64,000 nucleotides of DNA, taken from positions 229,768,765 to 229,832,764 of the forward strand of contig NC_079147.1 in the NCBI RefSeq assembly GCF_945859685.1, in the 5' to 3' direction. Shown piece after piece: positions 63,565 to 64,000 of the stretch (position 1 is the stretch's first letter; each line of letters starts with the position of its first letter). The notes beneath the pieces were generated by a model. That model made no database searches and was not told the DNA's origin. It was given only the letters and a program-made list of their open reading frames with translations. This stretch comes from Eupeodes corollae (Eukaryota; Arthropoda; Insecta; Diptera; Syrphidae). Made by a program: the position numbers and the translations under genes.

Positions 63565-64000
63565 CTAAAAATTGTCTTCAAATTTATTTTCTCTCACAGA
63601 AAATATTGTTTTCGACATTCAGTTAATTTGTTATAAAAATGCAACTGTCAGTTTTTTCATAAGAACGAACAAAATTAACAAAAAATAGTACATTTGCGTA
63701 CTATTTTTACTAAAATTGGTAAAAATGCTACTAAAATTGATAAAAATTGGCTTACGACTAAAAATCTCGTTAAAAAAATTAGATTTTGAGATCAAATTAT
63801 TTCATCATAAGCAAAATATTGTTGGCAGTATTTAAATTTTTTTGAATAATTCAACTGACAACTTTTTTAACAAAACGTAAAAACCTACAAACTTTTAAGC
63901 ATGACAGATTGACAGACGGGATGGGAAGTTATCAGCGTGGGTCCCATCTCAGCCTCTTTTTTTATTTTTAATGTCAGAAAAATATCGTGAAAATATGTAA

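Larger units (their letters stand above)
60739..63963 (-). mobile_element. Sub-repeat-array unit (family D), copy 2, host of a nested unit
   Basis: Read on the minus strand it begins AAAAAGAGGCTGAGATGGGA (63963) and ends TTACAATAACTTCCTATGGG (AAG) at 60739. It is interrupted from 62324 to 63564 by copy 3 in the other orientation, and at 61441-61725 by a retroelement 3' end. The interior consists of repeats of about 172 bp (AAACTGTCAAT, TTTGAGTCGAAAATCA, GCCAATATCTCAAA). Confidence 0.75.

Noticed and set aside
1..64000. CRISPR array or bacterial operon signals
   Set aside because: Introns, SINEs and non-LTR elements show an animal nuclear genome. The repeats lack CRISPR spacing.

Overview
The window looks like nuclear DNA of a dipteran fly. 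It is AT-rich, its introns have GT-AG borders, and its one clear host gene encodes a protein closely similar along its whole length to Drosophila Hemipterous (JNK kinase kinase, MKK7 type). That gene, hep, lies on the minus strand. I could assemble it exactly: ten exons between 34750 and 11256 join to 2871 nt, which is 956 codons plus a stop, with every splice phase consistent. Nearly everything else is mobile DNA, much of it inside the three large hep introns.

Layout. 1-6560: a frameshifted repetitive ORF, a candidate exon of an unseen + strand gene, a SINE piece, a mariner C-terminus, and a 579-bp terminal-inverted-repeat element with a perfect 9-bp target duplication. 6565-9285: two complete but inactivated Tc1-like elements ten bases apart. 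9288-11255: hep downstream flank. 11256-34750: hep. Intron 8 (11886-19823) holds an RTE 5' fragment, a MITE, an internally deleted DD41D element and three Tc1-like elements, one with an IR/DR layout. Intron 5 (21113-26332) holds a Jockey-type retroelement and smaller repeats. Intron 3 (26755-33631) holds LOA-like, RTE and Jockey-like remnants and a Harbinger element that splits an unidentified coding sequence. 34751-43700: hep upstream flank, MITEs sharing GGCCCAACTATAATAG ends, SINEs and a second DD41D element. 43980-45900: a Jockey-like element with its middle inverted in place. 47733-50697: a nearly full-length RTE flanked by a 13-bp target duplication. 50711-53400: an I-clade RT-RNase H element. 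53725-54677 and 60739-63963: a family of units built from ~172-bp sub-repeats, one unit nested inside another.

The least expected items are the nested sub-repeat-array family, a tRNA-derived SINE family with about seven copies, the coding sequence split by Harbinger, and a candidate alternative last exon of hep. No intact transposase or reverse transcriptase remains, so the mobile elements here look dead. I saw no tRNA or rRNA gene and no CRISPR array. Calls that rest on resemblance to families come from memory, not from a search.
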